Positions 1 through 6,538 of a DNA stretch of 8,212 nucleotides are shown here, piece by piece; position 1 is the first letter of the stretch, and every line of letters begins with the position of its first letter. Position numbers and translations under genes: made by a program. The notes below the pieces were generated by a model. The model was not told the origin of the DNA, made no database searches, and was given only the letters and a program-made list of their open reading frames with translations. Location of the stretch: contig CAMALN010000060.1 in the NCBI GenBank assembly GCA_945836565.1, positions 1 through 8,212 on the forward strand, in the 5' to 3' direction. The DNA comes from an uncultured Lachnospiraceae bacterium (GTDB taxonomy: Bacteria; Bacillota; Clostridia; Lachnospirales; Lachnospiraceae).

Positions 1-968
1 AAGAAAAAACAGTTGAAGCTCTAAAAAATGTTAATCTCAAGATAAAGCAGGGAGAGATATTTGGAGTAATCGGTTTTTCGGGAGCAGGCAAATCGACACT
101 GATAAGATGCATCAATCTTCTGGAACGTCCGGATACAGGAAAGGTTTATTTTAAGGATACAGAGCTTACAGCACTTAGCGAAAAAGCTCTTAGGAGCTAC
201 AGGAGAAAGATTGGTATGATATTTCAGCAGTTTAATCTCCTGGAGCAGAAGACTGTACTTGCAAATGTCTGTTACCCGCTTGAGATATCAGGTGTAAAAA
301 AATCAGATGCAGTTAAAAGAGCAAGGCGGTTGCTTGAAATTGTAGGCTTGGAGGAAAAGGAAAAGACCTATCCATCGTGTCTGTCAGGCGGGCAAAAGCA
401 AAGAGTTGCTATAGCGAGGGCTCTTGCAACCAATCCGGAGGTATTGCTTTGTGATGAGGCGACAAGTGCTCTTGATCCTATTACAACCTCTTCGATTCTT
501 TCACTGCTTAAGGATATCAACCAAAAGCTTGGAGTTACGATAGTGGTAATCACACATGAGATGAAGGTTGTAGAGCAGATATGTGACAGAGTGGCAATTA
601 TGAGTGAAGGTGTTATAGAGGAAACCGGTGACGTGAAGGAGATATTTATTAATCCAAGGTCATCAACTGCAAGAAAGCTTATAATGCCGGGTAAGACTGT
701 TGGAGAGATAAGCTCGAAGGAAAGAGTGTTAAGGCTTGTGTTTGACGGACAGTCGTCAAATGAGCCTGTTATATCAGGCATTACGATAAACTGTAATGTC
801 CTGGTGAATATACTCGGAGCCAATACAGAGGACATAGGCGGAAAGGCTTATGGACAGATGCTTATAGAATTACCTGATGAGGAAGAGACACTTACTAAGG
901 TTAAGCATTACCTGGATAACAGGAACATATATTATGAAGAATGCAGAAAAGGAGGCGATGCAATATGA
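1..968 (+). CDS. metN: MetN, methionine ABC transporter ATP-binding subunit (5' partial)
   Basis: This is the cytoplasmic ATPase of the MetNIQ importer, which hydrolyses ATP to drive methionine (and probably D-methionine or methionine derivative) uptake through MetI. The reading frame is open from base 3, giving 321 visible residues; comparison with typical MetN proteins suggests about 20 N-terminal residues lie upstream. Numbering visible residues, I see Walker A GFSGAGKST at 24-32, the Q-loop in MIFQQFNLL near 72-80, the ABC signature LSGGQKQR at 127-134, Walker B VLLCDE at 147-152 followed by ATSALD, and the H-loop histidine in ITHEM (codon 555-557). The last ~80 residues after the ATPase fit a C-terminal NIL domain, which in this family binds methionine and inhibits transport. 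Its stop TGA overlaps the metI start (ATGA), implying translational coupling. Identification is very secure from the sequence together with the adjacent metI and metQ. The true start and any S-box or T-box leader are outside the window. Confidence 0.96.
   Translation, partial: EKTVEALKNVNLKIKQGEIFGVIGFSGAGKSTLIRCINLLERPDTGKVYFKDTELTALSEKALRSYRRKIGMIFQQFNLLEQKTVLANVCYPLEISGVKKSDAVKRARRLLEIVGLEEKEKTYPSCLSGGQKQRVAIARALATNPEVLLCDEATSALDPITTSSILSLLKDINQKLGVTIVVITHEMKVVEQICDRVAIMSEGVIEETGDVKEIFINPRSSTARKLIMPGKTVGEISSKERVLRLVFDGQSSNEPVISGITINCNVLVNILGANTEDIGGKAYGQMLIELPDEEETLTKVKHYLDNRNIYYEECRKGGDAI
950..955 (+). promoter_or_regulatory. Shine-Dalgarno site that sets the metI start
   Basis: AGGAGG sits 9 nt upstream of the ATG at 965, inside the end of metN. 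This decides for ATG 965 over the in-frame ATG at 941, which would place this ribosome site inside the coding sequence and add a basic MQKRRRCN extension not expected for MetI. Confidence 0.85.
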
Positions 969-1624
969 GTCAGGCAATGCTGGAGCTGCTTATCAAGGGA
1001 ACGGGAGAATCGATGTACATGACCGTTGCATCGACAGCTATATCATATGCTCTCGGTATTCCGATAGGCATTATCCTTTATGTAACATCTGCAAATGGAA
1101 TATGTAGGAACCGGCTGGTCAATTCGGTGCTTGGTTTTATCGTAAATATGCTAAGGTCAGTTCCGTTTCTGATTCTGCTGGTGGCAATATTGCCATTTAC
1201 CAGAGCTATCATCGGAACGACGATAGGCTGTACGGCAACCATAGTTCCACTGGTTGTAGCCGCTACACCATTTGTAGCAAGAATGGTTGAGTCTTCACTC
1301 AAGGAGGTGGATGCCGGAGTGATTGAGGCGGCACGTTCGATGGGCTCATCTCCGCTGCAGATTATTAGAAAGGTTCTACTTACGGAGGCAAGACCATCCT
1401 TGTTGGTAGGGGCGACAATAGCCTTTGCAACAATACTCGGGTATTCGGCAATGGCCGGATTCACCGGTGGCGGAGGCCTGGGAGCAATCGCCGTAAATTA
1501 TGGATATTATCGTTACAAGGAAGCTATGATGCTGGTAACGGTAGCCATATTAGTAATTATTGTTCAAATCTTTCAGGAGCTTGGATTATACCTGGCGAGA
1601 AGGATTGACAGAAGAAACAGATAA
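965..1624 (+). CDS. metI: MetI, methionine ABC transporter permease
   Basis: This is the integral membrane subunit of MetNIQ; two copies form the methionine channel and receive substrate from MetQ. The 219-residue product matches the family's usual ~215-225. Hydrophobic segments are visible at roughly residues 20-42, 54-78, 88-110, 147-168 and 188-210, as expected for the five-helix MetI fold. The EAA-type coupling motif that docks on the ATPase begins at residue 121 (EAARSMGSSPLQII), in the cytoplasmic loop before the fourth hydrophobic segment. GFTGGGGLGAIAVNYGY near residues 165-181 is also typical of this family. The start is chosen at 965 because of the AGGAGG 9 nt upstream and because its ATGA overlaps the metN stop. 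It ends 26 nt before metQ in the same operon. Confidence is very high. Confidence 0.96.
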   Translation: MSQAMLELLIKGTGESMYMTVASTAISYALGIPIGIILYVTSANGICRNRLVNSVLGFIVNMLRSVPFLILLVAILPFTRAIIGTTIGCTATIVPLVVAATPFVARMVESSLKEVDAGVIEAARSMGSSPLQIIRKVLLTEARPSLLVGATIAFATILGYSAMAGFTGGGGLGAIAVNYGYYRYKEAMMLVTVAILVIIVQIFQELGLYLARRIDRRNR

Positions 1625-1650
1625 AAAAATTATATGAGGAGATATGTATT

Positions 1651-2490
1651 ATGAGAAAGAATTTAACAAAAACATTCGTATCAGGAAAGAAGACAGCTTT
1701 AGTACTTGCAGCGGTTACTGCATTTGCAATTGGACTTACAGGCTGCGGTAAGTCAAAGAAGGATAATATAATAAAGGTTGGAGCAACGCCTACACCTCAC
1801 GCAGAGATACTTGAGATAGTGAAGGATGACCTGAAGGATAAGGGATATGAGCTTCAGATAGTAGAGTATAATGATTACGTTCTGCCGAATACAGCCGTAG
1901 AGGATGGCGAGCTTGATGCAAATTATTTCCAGCACTTACCATACCTTGAGGACTTTAATAAGGAAAAGGGAACACATCTTGTGTCAGTGCTTCAGATACA
2001 CTATGAGCCGTTTGGATTATACGCCGGCAAGACAAAAAGCTTAGCAGAGCTTTCGGATGGGGCGAAGGTGGCAGTTCCGAATGATACAACAAATGAAGCA
2101 AGAGCCTTACTTCTTCTCGAGCAGCAGGGTCTTATAAAGCTAAAGGAAGGTGTAGGTCTTACTGCAACTAAGCTGGATATAGTTGAGAATCCGTTGAACC
2201 TTGAAATCGTAGAGCTCGAGGCAGCACAGATTCCTCGTTCGCTTCAGGATGTTGATATAGCGGCTATCAATTCAAACTATGCATTGGAGGCAGGACTTAA
2301 TGTGAAGGATGCATTGGCTGCAGAGTCGGCGGATTCGGTTGCAGCACAGACATATGCAAACATTCTCGTTGTAAAAGAGGGAAATGAAAATTCTGATAAG
2401 ACTAAGGCACTTATCGAGGTACTTAACTCTGACGAGGTTAGAGACTATATAAATAATAACTATGACGGAGCAGTAGTTCCTATATTCTAA
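1651..2490 (+). CDS. metQ: MetQ, methionine-binding lipoprotein (NlpA family)
   Basis: This is the extracytoplasmic substrate-binding component of MetNIQ, which captures methionine and delivers it to MetI. The 279-residue precursor has a basic N-terminus, a hydrophobic stretch at residues 16-28 and a lipobox L29-T30-G31-C32, so it should be lipidated on Cys32 and anchored to the membrane after signal peptidase II cleavage. The mature part opens with IIKVGATPTPHAEIL, typical of the NlpA family. Other family stretches are DANYFQHLPYL near 89-99, VPNDTTNEARALLLL at 142-156 (R151 matches the conserved ligand-binding arginine) and INSNYALEAGL at 206-216 (conserved asparagines of the ligand site). 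An AGGAG ribosome site at 1637-1641 lies 9 nt before the ATG. It is the last gene of the metNIQ operon and is followed by a terminator. Exact ligand preference (L- or D-methionine, sulfoxide) cannot be read from sequence. Confidence 0.96.
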   Translation: MRKNLTKTFVSGKKTALVLAAVTAFAIGLTGCGKSKKDNIIKVGATPTPHAEILEIVKDDLKDKGYELQIVEYNDYVLPNTAVEDGELDANYFQHLPYLEDFNKEKGTHLVSVLQIHYEPFGLYAGKTKSLAELSDGAKVAVPNDTTNEARALLLLEQQGLIKLKEGVGLTATKLDIVENPLNLEIVELEAAQIPRSLQDVDIAAINSNYALEAGLNVKDALAAESADSVAAQTYANILVVKEGNENSDKTKALIEVLNSDEVRDYINNNYDGAVVPIF

Positions 2491-2511
2491 CAGATACTTT
2501 GAAGAGTGAAG

Positions 2512-2541
2512 GGCGGTATGCTAAAGCAACCGCCTTTTTTT
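2512..2541 (+). terminator. Rho-independent terminator of the metNIQ operon
   Basis: GGCGGT (2512-2517) pairs with ACCGCC (2529-2534); the helix continues after a bulged A at 2518 as TGC/GCA around a TAAA loop. Seven T residues follow at 2535-2541. It begins 21 bases after the metQ stop. Confidence 0.93.
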
Positions 2542-2594
2542 GCAGTAAGAAATATGTTAATATAAATAGTGTTTAATAAATAATATTGATTAAT

Positions 2595-2637
2595 CTATAT
2601 TGAGTGTAGCATATTGAATATGTCATACTCGATATAG
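2595..2637. repeat. Long imperfect inverted repeat (43-nt hairpin) in the metQ to ThiF-like intergenic region
   Basis: The left arm 2595-2607 pairs with 2625-2637 over 13 positions (two of them G-T), for example CTATATTGAGT against ACTCGATATAG. After one A/C mismatch the helix continues for six more pairs (2609-2614 with 2618-2623) to a 3-nt loop. The string TAGCATATTG also occurs twice directly, at about 2607-2616 and 2635-2644. There is no T-tract, so it is not a classical terminator. Its role is unknown: it could be a regulatory structure, a repeat remnant or simply AT-rich symmetry. Confidence 0.6.
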
Positions 2638-2641
2638 CATA

Positions 2642-2670
2642 TTGTAGTGGAGTAAATTGGTATACATAAT
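2642..2670 (+). promoter_or_regulatory. Candidate sigma-A promoter for the ThiF-like gene
   Basis: TTGTAG (2642-2647) and CATAAT (2665-2670) are separated by 17 bp. The -10 box coincides with the loop of the perfect inverted repeat at 2653-2685, and transcription would start near 2677. Both boxes are imperfect, so this is a moderate call. Confidence 0.5.
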
Positions 2671-2685
2671 AAGTATACCAATTTA
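2653..2685. promoter_or_regulatory. Perfect 13-bp inverted repeat, candidate operator
   Basis: TAAATTGGTATAC (2653-2665) and GTATACCAATTTA (2673-2685) are exact reverse complements around a 7-base centre, ATAATAA. No U-tract follows (TAGAATGATT), so a terminator is unlikely. Overlap with the candidate -10 box, 43 bp upstream of the next start codon, fits a repressor operator. No regulator can be assigned by sight. Confidence 0.6.
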
Positions 2686-2727
2686 TAGAATGATTGATTT
2701 ATTAAGAAACGGAGCGGAGAAAATAGT

Positions 2728-3495
2728 ATGTTGAAGAAATCAACCGGAATAGACAGATTTCAAGAAAAATATGCAAGACATATAATCCTTAAGGAGCTTG
2801 GAGAAGAGGGACAAAGAAGAATAGTATCAGGAAGGGTTCTTATTATAGGTGCAGGAGGACTTGGATCTCCTGTTGCAATGTATCTTGCTGCTGCCGGGGT
2901 GGGAACCATAGGTATAGCCGATGCTGACAAGGTGGAGCTTTCCAATCTTCAGCGTCAGATTATCCATACAACTAAGGATATAGGCAGATATAAGGTGGAT
3001 TCTGCTAAGGACAGGATACAGGCTATGAATGAGGCTGTGAAGGTGGAAACGCATGCGATATATCTTGATTCTGATAATATAACAGATATTGTAAAGAATT
3101 ACGATTTTGTGCTTGATTGCACGGATAATTTTGAGACCAAATTTCTTATAAATGATATCTGTGTGAAAAATAAAATAGTGTTTTGCCATGCCGGTGTAAC
3201 AGGCTTTGAAGGACAGCTAATGACCGTTGTGCCGGGAGAGGGGCCATGCTACAGATGTGTGTTTAAAAATCCGCCGCCTGAGGGTGCTGTGCCAAGCTGC
3301 AGGGAGGTGGGCATAATAGTCGCTTTATGTGGTGTTATCGGAAGCTTACAGGCTATGGAGGCTATAAAATATCTTGCGGGGATAGGAGAATTGCTTACAG
3401 GGCAATTGCTTACCTATGATGCACTTACGACAACCTTTCACACAGTCAGTCTGCCAAAGGCTGATAAGAATTGCAAGGCCTGCGGAGATATTTAA
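2728..3495 (+). CDS. ThiF/MoeB/HesA-family adenylyltransferase (E1-like)
   Basis: Proteins of this family adenylate the C-terminal glycine of a small beta-grasp carrier (ThiS, MoaD or a related protein) so that it can become a thiocarboxylate sulfur donor. The 255-residue length is typical of stand-alone ThiF/MoeB. Visible landmarks are RHIILKELGEEGQ at 17-29, the nucleotide-binding loop GAGGLGSP at 41-48, ADKVELSNLQRQ at 66-77, DCTDNFETK at 130-138 with the conserved metal-binding aspartate, and two zinc-ligand pairs C174-x2-C177 and C249-x2-C252. Cys191 in VPSCREVG lies where ThiF and MoeB carry their conserved cysteine, followed by GVIGSLQAMEAIK at 202-214. Ribosome sites GGAG at 2711-2714 and 2716-2719 support the start. 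It appears monocistronic, with its own promoter region and a shared terminator. No ThiS- or MoaD-like gene is in the window, so thiamine, molybdopterin, homocysteine and cysteine routes all remain possible. Confidence 0.88.
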   Translation: MLKKSTGIDRFQEKYARHIILKELGEEGQRRIVSGRVLIIGAGGLGSPVAMYLAAAGVGTIGIADADKVELSNLQRQIIHTTKDIGRYKVDSAKDRIQAMNEAVKVETHAIYLDSDNITDIVKNYDFVLDCTDNFETKFLINDICVKNKIVFCHAGVTGFEGQLMTVVPGEGPCYRCVFKNPPPEGAVPSCREVGIIVALCGVIGSLQAMEAIKYLAGIGELLTGQLLTYDALTTTFHTVSLPKADKNCKACGDI

Positions 3496-3508
3496 TTTAG
3501 ATGAAATA

Positions 3509-3541
3509 AAAATGGATTAAGGACAAACCTTAATCCATTTT
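3509..3541. terminator. Bidirectional intrinsic terminator between the ThiF-like gene and pdxT
   Basis: AAAATGGATTAAGG (3509-3522) pairs perfectly with CCTTAATCCATTTT (3528-3541) around a 5-base ACAAA loop. Read on the minus strand the stem is followed by TTTTTATTT, a good tail for pdxST. On the plus strand the four closing T residues serve the ThiF-like gene less well. Confidence 0.88.
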
Positions 3542-3555
3542 GCTCCTAAATAAAA

Positions 3556-4113
3556 TTATTTCATACCTAAGAAGTATTGATGAATAAGAATTGAATCATC
3601 GAGCTCAGGATGAAAAGCCAGAGCTAACTGATTGTTTTCCTTCGCTGCCACAATTCGTCCATCAACTGTAGCTATTGGGGTAGCTGTTGATACTGATTCG
3701 ATATAAGGTGCTCTTATAAAGGTCATTGGAAGCTCCCCCATATCATCGAACTTGGCAGTTGTATGAAAGCTTCCAAGCTGACGACCATAAGCATTTCTTT
3801 TTACGGTTATTCCCATTGTTCCGAGATGTACTGTGTCATCCTCATAGATTTTCTCTGCGAGTAAAATCATTCCGGCACAGGTGCCCATTACAGGCATACC
3901 GGATTGGATGTATTCTTTAATCGGGTTCATAAGCTCAAGGTCATGTAACAGCTTTCCCATAGTGGTGCTTTCTCCACCGGGAAGTATGAGTCCATCGAAG
4001 GAATCAGGAAGATCCTTTAATTGTCTTATCTCAAAGCTTTCTGCTCCACATTCGGAAAGCTTCTTTGCATGCTCTATAAATGCTCCCTGTAAAGCAAGTA
4101 TACCTATTCTCAT
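3556..4113 (-). CDS. pdxT: PdxT, glutaminase subunit of PLP synthase
   Basis: PdxT hydrolyses glutamine and channels the ammonia to PdxS for pyridoxal 5'-phosphate synthesis. It is a class I glutamine amidotransferase working in a large PdxS12/PdxT12 complex in the cytoplasm. The 185 residues are slightly shorter than the usual ~190-196 but complete. It opens with the family's IGILALQGAFIEH, has LPGGESTTMGKLL at 44-56, the nucleophile C79 in MGTCAGMILLA, GSFHTTAKF near 114-122 and the catalytic pair H168 and E170 in FHPEL. The start ATG shares one base with the pdxS stop (TAATG at 4115-4111), preceded by a GAGGAAA-type ribosome site, so it is translationally coupled to pdxS and made in step with it. 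The stop is followed by the strong hairpin at 3541-3509. Identification is secure. Confidence 0.97.
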   Translation of the reverse strand: MRIGILALQGAFIEHAKKLSECGAESFEIRQLKDLPDSFDGLILPGGESTTMGKLLHDLELMNPIKEYIQSGMPVMGTCAGMILLAEKIYEDDTVHLGTMGITVKRNAYGRQLGSFHTTAKFDDMGELPMTFIRAPYIESVSTATPIATVDGRIVAAKENNQLALAFHPELDDSILIHQYFLGMK

Positions 4114-5003
4114 TATTTTCCTCTTTCTGCCATTAAGAGACTGATTTCATCTTCATTTATACCAACCATTGCTTCACCAAGATCGCTTGAAAGCTCAGCT
4201 AAAAGCTTGCTGTCGTTAAAGTTGGTTACGGCCTGGACGATAGCGGCTGCACGCTTCTTTGGATTACCTGATTTGAAAATTCCTGAGCCTACAAATACAC
4301 CCTCAGCGCCAAGCTGCATCATAAGTGCTGCATCAGCAGGAGTAGCTACACCGCCTGCAGCAAAGTTAACAACCGGAAGTCTGCCGTTATCATGAACATA
4401 TTTTACTAAGTCATATGGAACCTGAAGCACCTTTGCCTCATTGTAAAGCTCATCCTCTGTCATAGAGACTATCTTGCGAATCTCGCTGTTCATCATACGC
4501 ATATGACGAACTGCCTGTATGATATCACCTGTTCCCGGCTCACCCTTGGTTCTTATCATGCTTGCACCCTCGTTGATACGTCTTAAAGCCTCGCCTAAAT
4601 CCTTGGCACCGCACACGAAAGGAACCTTGAAGTTTCTCTTGTTGATGTGATGTATATCATCAGCTGGAGACAATACTTCACTCTCGTCGATATAATCTAT
4701 CTCTATGGCTTCGAGAATCTGTGCTTCTGCGAAATGACCTATACGGCACTTTGCCATAACAGGTATGCTTACAGCCTCCTGAATACCCTTAATCATCTTA
4801 GGGTCACTCATTCTTGACACACCGCCTGCTGCTCTTATATCTGCAGGTATACGCTCAAGTGCCATTACTGCACAGGCTCCGGCCTCCTCGGCTATCTTTG
4901 CCTGCTCGGGAGTGGTTACATCCATGATAACGCCGCCCTTAAGCATCTGTGCCAATTCTTTGTTTAATTCATAACGATTCTTTGATTCTGTGCTCATTTT
5001 CAT
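4113..5003 (-). CDS. pdxS: PdxS, synthase subunit of PLP synthase
   Basis: PdxS builds pyridoxal 5'-phosphate directly from ribose 5-phosphate, glyceraldehyde 3-phosphate and ammonia delivered by PdxT (the DXP-independent pathway). From the ATG at 4997 the numbering nearly matches Bacillus subtilis PdxS. Landmarks are D26 in [28 protein letters not shown] at about 46-66, the first Schiff-base lysine K83 in MAKCRIGH, the second lysine K151 in RTKGEPGTG, and the phosphate-site run [20 protein letters not shown] followed by [11 protein letters not shown]. The protein is 296 residues from ATG 5003 or 294 from ATG 4997, matching the family length of ~290-295. The AAGGAG at 5014-5009 is 5 nt from the first and 11 nt from the second; either start is possible. 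An in-frame ATG at 5075 lacks a ribosome site and lies upstream of the predicted promoter's start point. The gene is first in the pdxST operon and divergent from pdxR. Confidence 0.97.
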   Translation of the reverse strand: MKMSTESKNRYELNKELAQMLKGGVIMDVTTPEQAKIAEEAGACAVMALERIPADIRAAGGVSRMSDPKMIKGIQEAVSIPVMAKCRIGHFAEAQILEAIEIDYIDESEVLSPADDIHHINKRNFKVPFVCGAKDLGEALRRINEGASMIRTKGEPGTGDIIQAVRHMRMMNSEIRKIVSMTEDELYNEAKVLQVPYDLVKYVHDNGRLPVVNFAAGGVATPADAALMMQLGAEGVFVGSGIFKSGNPKKRAAAIVQAVTNFNDSKLLAELSSDLGEAMVGINEDEISLLMAERGK

Positions 5004-5008
5004 TGATT

Positions 5009-5014
5009 CTCCTT
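5009..5014 (-). promoter_or_regulatory. Shine-Dalgarno site of pdxS
   Basis: AAGGAG on the minus strand, 5 nt before ATG 5003 and 11 nt before ATG 4997. It excludes the far upstream ATG at 5075. Its complement overlaps the candidate pdxR -35 box by two bases. Confidence 0.8.
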
Positions 5015-5041
5015 GTATGTGTATTTTTATTATGCTATATT
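5013..5041 (+). promoter_or_regulatory. Candidate pdxR promoter with extended -10
   Basis: TTGTAT (5013-5018), a 17-bp spacer, then TATATT (5036-5041) preceded by TGC, an extended -10 motif. Transcription would begin near 5048, leaving a ~57-nt leader before ATG 5105. The -10 overlaps the -10 of the opposing pdxS promoter. Confidence 0.6.
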
Positions 5042-5068
5042 TATACTTACAAAGTGACACCATTACAA
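5040..5068 (-). promoter_or_regulatory. Candidate pdxST promoter
   Basis: On the minus strand TTGTAA (5068-5063) and TATAAA (5045-5040) are separated by exactly 17 bp, with a predicted start near 5033 and a ~30-nt leader. The -35 box coincides with one copy of the TTACAA-type direct repeat, which is where PdxR could act. Confidence 0.62.
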
Positions 5069-5072
5069 TGTT
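5047..5072. repeat. Candidate PdxR binding half-sites (direct repeat)
   Basis: TTACAAAGTG (5047-5056) and TTACAATGTT (5063-5072) match at 8 of 10 positions, with starts 16 bp apart. MocR-family regulators commonly bind direct repeats in the divergent region with their target. Here one copy is in the spacer and the other covers the -35 of the pdxS promoter. The pairing is by eye in an AT-rich region, so this is tentative. Confidence 0.4.
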
Positions 5073-5091
5073 CAATTTAGATATTTTTTAT

Positions 5092-5096
5092 GAGGT
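5092..5096 (+). promoter_or_regulatory. Shine-Dalgarno site that sets the pdxR start
   Basis: GAGGT lies 8 nt before the ATG at 5105. The earlier in-frame ATG at 5090 has only a T-rich stretch in front of it, and using it would bury this site inside the gene. Confidence 0.65.
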
Positions 5097-5104
5097 CGGT
5101 TGAC

Positions 5105-6532
5105 ATGATTACATTTGAATTAAATGAGTACAGTAAGAAGACGTTATATCAGGAGCTATATGAAAATATAAAGAGAGACATAATATCAGGTGAGCTTAAG
5201 GCGGGGGAAAAGCTTCCATCGAAGAGAGCTTTGGCGGCACATCTTAAGATAAGCATCAATACAATTGAAAATGCATACAGTCAGTTGGTTGCTGAGGGTT
5301 ACATTGAGGCGAGAGTCGGGAGCGGTTTCTATGTGGAGAGCCTGGAGGTAGCGGAGGAAAAAACAGGCGGAGGCTTAAACGATGCAGTGGAACAAAGGCA
5401 GGAAGCAGTATTAGATGATACAGTTAGCAATGATATATTATATGATTTTAGAACAAATAAGGTAGACACAAAGGACTTCCCGTTTTCCATATGGGCAAAG
5501 CTTTCCAGGGAGATTCTGAGTGAGAAAAAGAATGACCTGCTTAATTCAGGAGATACTCAGGGAATATATGAGCTCAGGTACAGCATAGCCAGATATCTTA
5601 AAAGCTTTAGAGGAGTGGAGGTTGAGCCTGAGCAGATAGTTGTGGGAGCGGGTTCTGAATATCTGCTGGGACTTATCGTACAGCTGCTTGGCAGAGATAA
5701 GGCATATGGAGTGGAAAATCCCGGTTACAAGAAGATATATCAGGTTTTTAGTGCCAATTCCTCAAGAGTATTTCCTATTCCTATGGATGAAAAGGGTGCC
5801 GGTGTGGAGGCTGTATCTAATTTTGGACTTGATGTGCTGCATATTACTCCGTCGCATCATTTTCCGCTTGGTATAGTGATGCCTGTAAGCAGAAGACAGG
5901 AGCTTCTTAGATGGGCGGATGTAAGGGATGACAGGTATATAATCGAGGATGACTATGACAGTGAATTTAGATATGAGGGAAGACCCATACCTCCGCTTTT
6001 GAGTATGGACAAAAAGGGAAGAGTCATATATATACACTCCTTTACCAAGAGTCTTGCACCATCGATGCGTATAAGCTATATGGTGCTCCCGAAGGAGCTG
6101 GTTAGAACCTTCAGGAACAGACTGGGCTTTTATTCTTGTACCGTGCCGGCGTTTGAACAGTATACACTTGCAAGGTTTATGAGTGAGGGATATTTTGAGA
6201 GACACATAAATAGGATGAAAAAGCTGTACAGACAAAGAAGAGATATATTAATCGATTGCCTGACGAATGGATTATTAAAGGATACAGTGGAACTGTCAGA
6301 GTGTGATGCAGGCATGCATATTTTACTTAGATTTAAGAACGAAAAAAAAGGATATGAATTGGTTAGTACAGCGGCAAAGCAGGGCGTAAGGGTATATGGC
6401 TTGTGGGAATACTACTGCTTTCCGGAGGCTAAAATGTCGAATGATATGATCGTTATGGGTTTTTCGGGGCTTAATACGGATGAGATACGTGAAGGAATAA
6501 GACGGCTTGAACAGGCATGGATACAGCCTTAG
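5105..6532 (+). CDS. pdxR: PdxR-like MocR/GntR regulator (winged helix plus aminotransferase domain)
   Basis: MocR-family proteins fuse a GntR winged-helix DNA-binding domain to a fold-type I aminotransferase-like domain that binds PLP as a signal rather than for catalysis. PdxR members typically activate pdxST when PLP is low and repress their own gene. From ATG 5105 the protein has 475 residues, typical of the family. The winged helix covers about 9-77, including GELKAGEKLPSKRALAAHL and SINTIENAYSQLVAEGYIEAR. A charged linker runs to about 115. The aminotransferase-like domain follows, with NPGYKK at 205-210, HHFPLGIVMP at 251-260, EDDYDSEFRYEGRP at 281-294 and the Schiff-base lysine K315 in HSFTKSLAPSMRISY. 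The name is chosen because it is divergent from pdxS and their promoters overlap; other MocR regulators have the same architecture. It ends 6 bases before the convergent XRE gene's stop, with no visible terminator. Confidence 0.9.
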   Translation: MITFELNEYSKKTLYQELYENIKRDIISGELKAGEKLPSKRALAAHLKISINTIENAYSQLVAEGYIEARVGSGFYVESLEVAEEKTGGGLNDAVEQRQEAVLDDTVSNDILYDFRTNKVDTKDFPFSIWAKLSREILSEKKNDLLNSGDTQGIYELRYSIARYLKSFRGVEVEPEQIVVGAGSEYLLGLIVQLLGRDKAYGVENPGYKKIYQVFSANSSRVFPIPMDEKGAGVEAVSNFGLDVLHITPSHHFPLGIVMPVSRRQELLRWADVRDDRYIIEDDYDSEFRYEGRPIPPLLSMDKKGRVIYIHSFTKSLAPSMRISYMVLPKELVRTFRNRLGFYSCTVPAFEQYTLARFMSEGYFERHINRMKKLYRQRRDILIDCLTNGLLKDTVELSECDAGMHILLRFKNEKKGYELVSTAAKQGVRVYGLWEYYCFPEAKMSNDMIVMGFSGLNTDEIREGIRRLEQAWIQP

Positions 6533-6538
6533 CCGCCT

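Noticed and set aside
368..835. Minus-strand open frame opposite metN, and similar ones opposite metI, the ThiF-like gene, pdxST and pdxR
   Set aside because: All overlap well-identified genes and have low-complexity translations without motifs or ribosome sites.
941..964. Upstream ATG 941 as the start of metI
   Set aside because: It would put the AGGAGG site inside the gene; ATG 965 has ideal spacing, gives a normal MetI N-terminus and overlaps the metN stop.
216..968. metN starting at ATG 216
   Set aside because: The frame is open to base 3 and the upstream part contains Walker A (72-98), so ATG 216 is an internal methionine of a gene truncated by the window edge.
2542..2727. Riboswitch (S-box, TPP or T-box) before the ThiF-like gene
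   Set aside because: The structures here are simple hairpins; I see none of the conserved cores of these riboswitches and no terminator with U-tract before the gene.
5004..5075. N-terminal extension of PdxS from ATG 5075
   Set aside because: No ribosome site, residues unlike PdxS, and it runs upstream of the predicted transcription start near 5033.
5090..5104. pdxR start at ATG 5090
   Set aside because: No ribosome site before it; GAGGT at 5092-5096 serves ATG 5105, where GntR homology begins.
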